Shown in pieces: positions 21,236-23,465 of a stretch of 23,465 nt of DNA. This DNA comes from JBFWIW01 sp050253535 (GTDB lineage: Bacteria; Bacillota; Clostridia; Oscillospirales; Oscillospiraceae). The position numbers were made by a program, and so were the translations under genes. The stretch's first letter is position 1. Every line of letters starts with the position of its first letter. Where the stretch lies: NCBI GenBank assembly GCA_050253535.1, contig JBFWIW010000049.1, forward strand, positions 1 through 23,465. The letters run 5' to 3'. Below the pieces are notes generated by a model. It was not told where the DNA came from. It did not search any database and saw only the letters and a program-made list of their open reading frames with translations.

Positions 21236-22645
21236 TTAGACTATGCCAACAACGCCTAAAACAGTAGTCACGGCAAGGCAGAAAACGCCGCAGACAGATC
21301 CTAAAACGGTAATATATTTCAGGCCCTGGGTGGTATTAAGATTAAACAGAGAAGTTCCAATCCAGAATCCGCTGTCGCTGACATGGGAACCGACCATCGT
21401 ACCGCTGCCTATTAGAAGCGTGCAGAATACCGGAGAGAGCCCGAGAGCCGGGAGAATCGGAGCGCACAGAGCCGCTGCAGTCATTCCGGCGGTCGTCCTG
21501 GAACCTACCGCGATCATCATGCCCGCACCGAGGATAAACGGAACCAGCAGTGCCGGGAAGTTAACGCTCGCAATGGCGTCACCCAGCTTTGAGATATCGG
21601 GATAAGCTTTGATAATTGCGCTGAAGCCGCCGCCCATAGCGGTGATCATAAGGGGGAGGAGCGCAATTTCAAGCGCTTCTATTACCCAACTGCCTGTCAT
21701 GATTTTGAGTAGACTCTTTTCACTCTTTCCGCTGTTTTTTCTGAAGTTTTCAACGACACTCTCACGGTGCCCGGCACCTACGAGATATGTAATAATAACG
21801 CCAATGAAAAGGGCCAGGTTACGGTTACCGAGAGTATCGAGCAATACGCGGCCCGTACTTCCCTCCGCAAGATTCATATCTGCAAAAGAAGCCAGCGCGA
21901 TCAGGATAACAGGAACCAGTATCGGTGACACAGAAACCAGAACACCGGGAAGATTCTTTTCCTTTATCAGCAAATTTCTGTAATCTTTATTATCGACTTC
22001 CTCTACGCCGATAACATAGTCATCTCTGGGTTTTATATCTTCTTTAGCGACCCATCCTTTGAGCAGAAGCCATGTGACGATATAAGCTATCAGGCATACG
22101 ACAATGCCCCAGAATATCACCATGCCGAGATCTGCGCCGAGCAGTAATGCGACTGCAAGGATACCGGGTGTCGGGGGCACAATGGAATGGGTGAGGGAGG
22201 AACCAAGCAAAGTAAAGGCACCCATTGTGGACATGGATTTTTTATTCCGTTTTGCAATGACAGATGCGATAGGCGCCATCAGAACCCCTGTTATATCTCC
22301 GAATACGGGGATGGACATAATAAAGCTGGCAAGACCGGTGGACAGTTCCAGAGACTTCCCTTTGAATAATTTGATGAAGAAGTTGACCATGGATTTTGCC
22401 GAACCGGAATCGCGGATACCCTGAGCTATAATGGAGCCAAAAATAATAGTGCATCCTATGTTTCCTAAAGTAGAGCCAAACCCGCCCGTGAATGTTGTTA
22501 AGGCATCAGAAACAGTGTACCCCAGCCCGATACCTGCCAAAGTACCGCCCACAAACAGCGCCAATACGGGATGGATATTTAGCTTGACAATCATATAAAT
22601 CAGAATTGCCACAGCTATGACTATAACCAGAACAAATTGCGTCAT
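21236..22645 (-). CDS. GntP-family permease (gluconate/sugar-acid:H+ symporter type)
   Basis: A 469-residue polytopic membrane protein with about 12 hydrophobic segments, the normal GntP size. Family features include the N-terminal VLALFVGGTLAGIGLGYT, the SIPVFGDITGVLMAPI segment, SSLTHSIVPPTPGILAVALL (the GntP signature region) and a C-terminal GSGTMVGSHVSDSGFWI. A strong GGAGGTAAG lies three bases before the ATG on the minus strand. GntP members carry gluconate, related sugar acids, hydroxy acids or short carboxylates; no kinase, dehydratase or regulator is adjacent, so the substrate cannot be assigned. It is convergent with the 20033-21097 ORF and has a long AT-rich upstream region. Confidence 0.9.
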   Translation of the reverse strand: MTQFVLVIVIAVAILIYMIVKLNIHPVLALFVGGTLAGIGLGYTVSDALTTFTGGFGSTLGNIGCTIIFGSIIAQGIRDSGSAKSMVNFFIKLFKGKSLELSTGLASFIMSIPVFGDITGVLMAPIASVIAKRNKKSMSTMGAFTLLGSSLTHSIVPPTPGILAVALLLGADLGMVIFWGIVVCLIAYIVTWLLLKGWVAKEDIKPRDDYVIGVEEVDNKDYRNLLIKEKNLPGVLVSVSPILVPVILIALASFADMNLAEGSTGRVLLDTLGNRNLALFIGVIITYLVGAGHRESVVENFRKNSGKSEKSLLKIMTGSWVIEALEIALLPLMITAMGGGFSAIIKAYPDISKLGDAIASVNFPALLVPFILGAGMMIAVGSRTTAGMTAAALCAPILPALGLSPVFCTLLIGSGTMVGSHVSDSGFWIGTSLFNLNTTQGLKYITVLGSVCGVFCLAVTTVLGVVGIV

Positions 22646-23166
22646 GACTTACCTCCATATTATTTTTTAGCACTTGTGAATAAACGGCATTATATGGATA
22701 TCATCCTCCCAATACTTCAGATTTTGCTCAGTGTTTAGCCGGAACACTCATATTATTCTGATTTGTACAGTTCGGCACATACGGATTACTATATGGATCA
22801 TTTTCTCTTCTTTACATCTGTCTTACATCGCAATAACCTCCCAGTTCCTAGCCTGCAATGACGGAAACAGCCAGGCTCAGATAAGATTTAAATGCCAACC
22901 GCAGTAAATAATTATTTAGGGACGAAACATATAGGCCAATCTCCCAGATAGTTTTGGTTACATTACTAAATTTCTTATAAGTATTAATCTTATAAATGGT
23001 ATTGTATTTCACTAGAATTTATACTTATTATATAACTGTTGTTTAAAATATCAAAAAAATTATGTAAAATATCCAATAATATGGCAACTCGCGAAATTGC
23101 GAGTTGCCATATTACCGGAAAATAAAATTAAACAAGCACATACTCTTGTAACTGCCACTGTTTTTC
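22646..23166. other. About 520 bp AT-rich non-coding region upstream of the GntP gene
   Basis: No credible coding frame. Two related motifs, TATATGGATATCAT (22691-22704) and TATATGGATCAT (22790-22801), lie in the presumed control region of the permease; the first overlaps a minus-strand TATAAT (22689-22694) without a recognisable -35. The distal half (22960-23075) is very AT-rich. A long hairpin follows at 23077-23114. Otherwise I see nothing assignable. Confidence 0.5.
23077..23114 (-). terminator. 16-bp perfect hairpin downstream of ypeB
   Basis: Arms 23077-23092 and 23099-23114 are exact complements (TAATATGGCAACTCGC) with loop GAAATT. On the minus strand it lies 52 bases after the ypeB stop. 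No strong T tract follows on either strand, but its position suits a terminator or a 3'-end stabilising stem. Confidence 0.6.
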
Positions 23167-23465
23167 TTATAACGTAAGCGTTCCGCTTTCGTCTTCCAAT
23201 AAAATCAGAAGTTTTTCTTCACGCCCATTATTGGCATTTATATAAGTTATAAAATGCTTTCCGTCCTCGTTTTCACATTTAAATTCATGGCAGAATACTT
23301 CATTTTTGCCGTTTGTCGGAATAATGGTAAGATTGTGAGAGAGTATCTTGGGGCGAGGAGAGACTTTCGCCGCAGCTTCGGTCTCTGTGACGGCCGCTTT
23401 TTGAATATCGCGCGTATGGTGGCTCATGATATAACCCAGATTTTCAAAGCCCGTTATCATGCCGG
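23167..23465 (-). CDS. ypeB: Germination protein YpeB, C-terminal end (partial)
   Basis: 99 codons are visible on the minus strand, open at the window edge; the Met at 23460 is internal. The sequence shows the conserved YpeB end: GFENLGYIMSHHTRD, then a PepSY-type domain with KVSPRPKILSHNLTIIPTNG, KNEVFCHEFKCENEDGKHFI and TYINANNGREEKLLILLED ending in GTLTL. YpeB is known to localise and stabilise the cortex-lytic enzyme SleB in the spore, and the two are usually encoded as sleB-ypeB, so sleB is expected just beyond the right edge. The full protein is normally about 450 residues. It adds a germination gene to the sporulation content of the window. Confidence 0.88.
   Translation of the reverse strand, partial: GMITGFENLGYIMSHHTRDIQKAAVTETEAAAKVSPRPKILSHNLTIIPTNGKNEVFCHEFKCENEDGKHFITYINANNGREEKLLILLEDESGTLTL

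Noticed and set aside
21243..21983. Plus-strand ORFs of about 120 residues each
   Set aside because: Antisense to the GntP permease gene, which has clear family motifs and a strong ribosome binding site.

Overview
The window looks like a metagenome-assembled scaffold from an anaerobic, endospore-forming member of the Clostridia, probably Oscillospirales-like. The evidence is its set of sporulation genes (a SpoVM-type micropeptide, a SipL-type SPOCS/LysM protein, YunB, TepA, SpoIIIE/FtsK and YpeB), Gram-positive gene neighbourhoods (prkC tail - rsgA - spoVM; tepA - spoIIIE), AGGAGG-type ribosome binding sites and a class A RNase P RNA. A run of exactly 100 N (19672-19771) is a scaffolding gap, and the sequence either side of it should not be assumed contiguous.

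Layout. 1-1477: the 3' end of a probable PASTA-type Ser/Thr kinase overlaps rsgA. Then come a two-helix membrane micropeptide and a 23-residue SpoVM homologue. 1555-3093: a SipL-like coat/cortex morphogenesis protein. 3094-3366: a non-coding block of five hairpins whose first and last share the same arm sequence. 3382-3507 (minus): an Asn/Gln-repeat peptide. 3628-4356: yebC with a clear sigma-A promoter, followed by an unassigned GC-rich non-coding stretch and a 46-bp palindrome that can terminate both yebC and the opposing rnpB (RNase P RNA). 4969-9276: murD (long leader with several inverted repeats), yunB and ligA. 9364-10326: a DUF4349 lipoprotein. 10376-12747: a promoter, then prfA - tsaC - coaE, with coaE overlapping tsaC by 4 bp, and a terminator hairpin. 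12848-14230: an M18 aminopeptidase. 14289-18495: tepA, uppP and ftsK/spoIIIE. 18671-19671: a phosphomannose-isomerase-like cupin cut by the gap.

After the gap: a fragment of an unknown minus-strand gene, an unrecognised ORF with no credible 5' end (20033-21097), a GntP-family permease (minus), about 520 bp of AT-rich non-coding DNA, and the 3' end of ypeB (minus) running off the window.

Functionally the window mixes growth genes (ribosome maturation, translation termination, t6A formation, CoA, peptidoglycan precursors, undecaprenyl recycling, DNA ligation and segregation) with spore assembly and germination genes. The most notable items are the SpoVM micropeptide beside a SipL-type protein, the multi-hairpin block at 3094-3366, the structured murD leader, and the unassigned GC-rich element between yebC and rnpB. 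I found no convincing sign of a new defence or mobile system, no CRISPR array and no tRNA.
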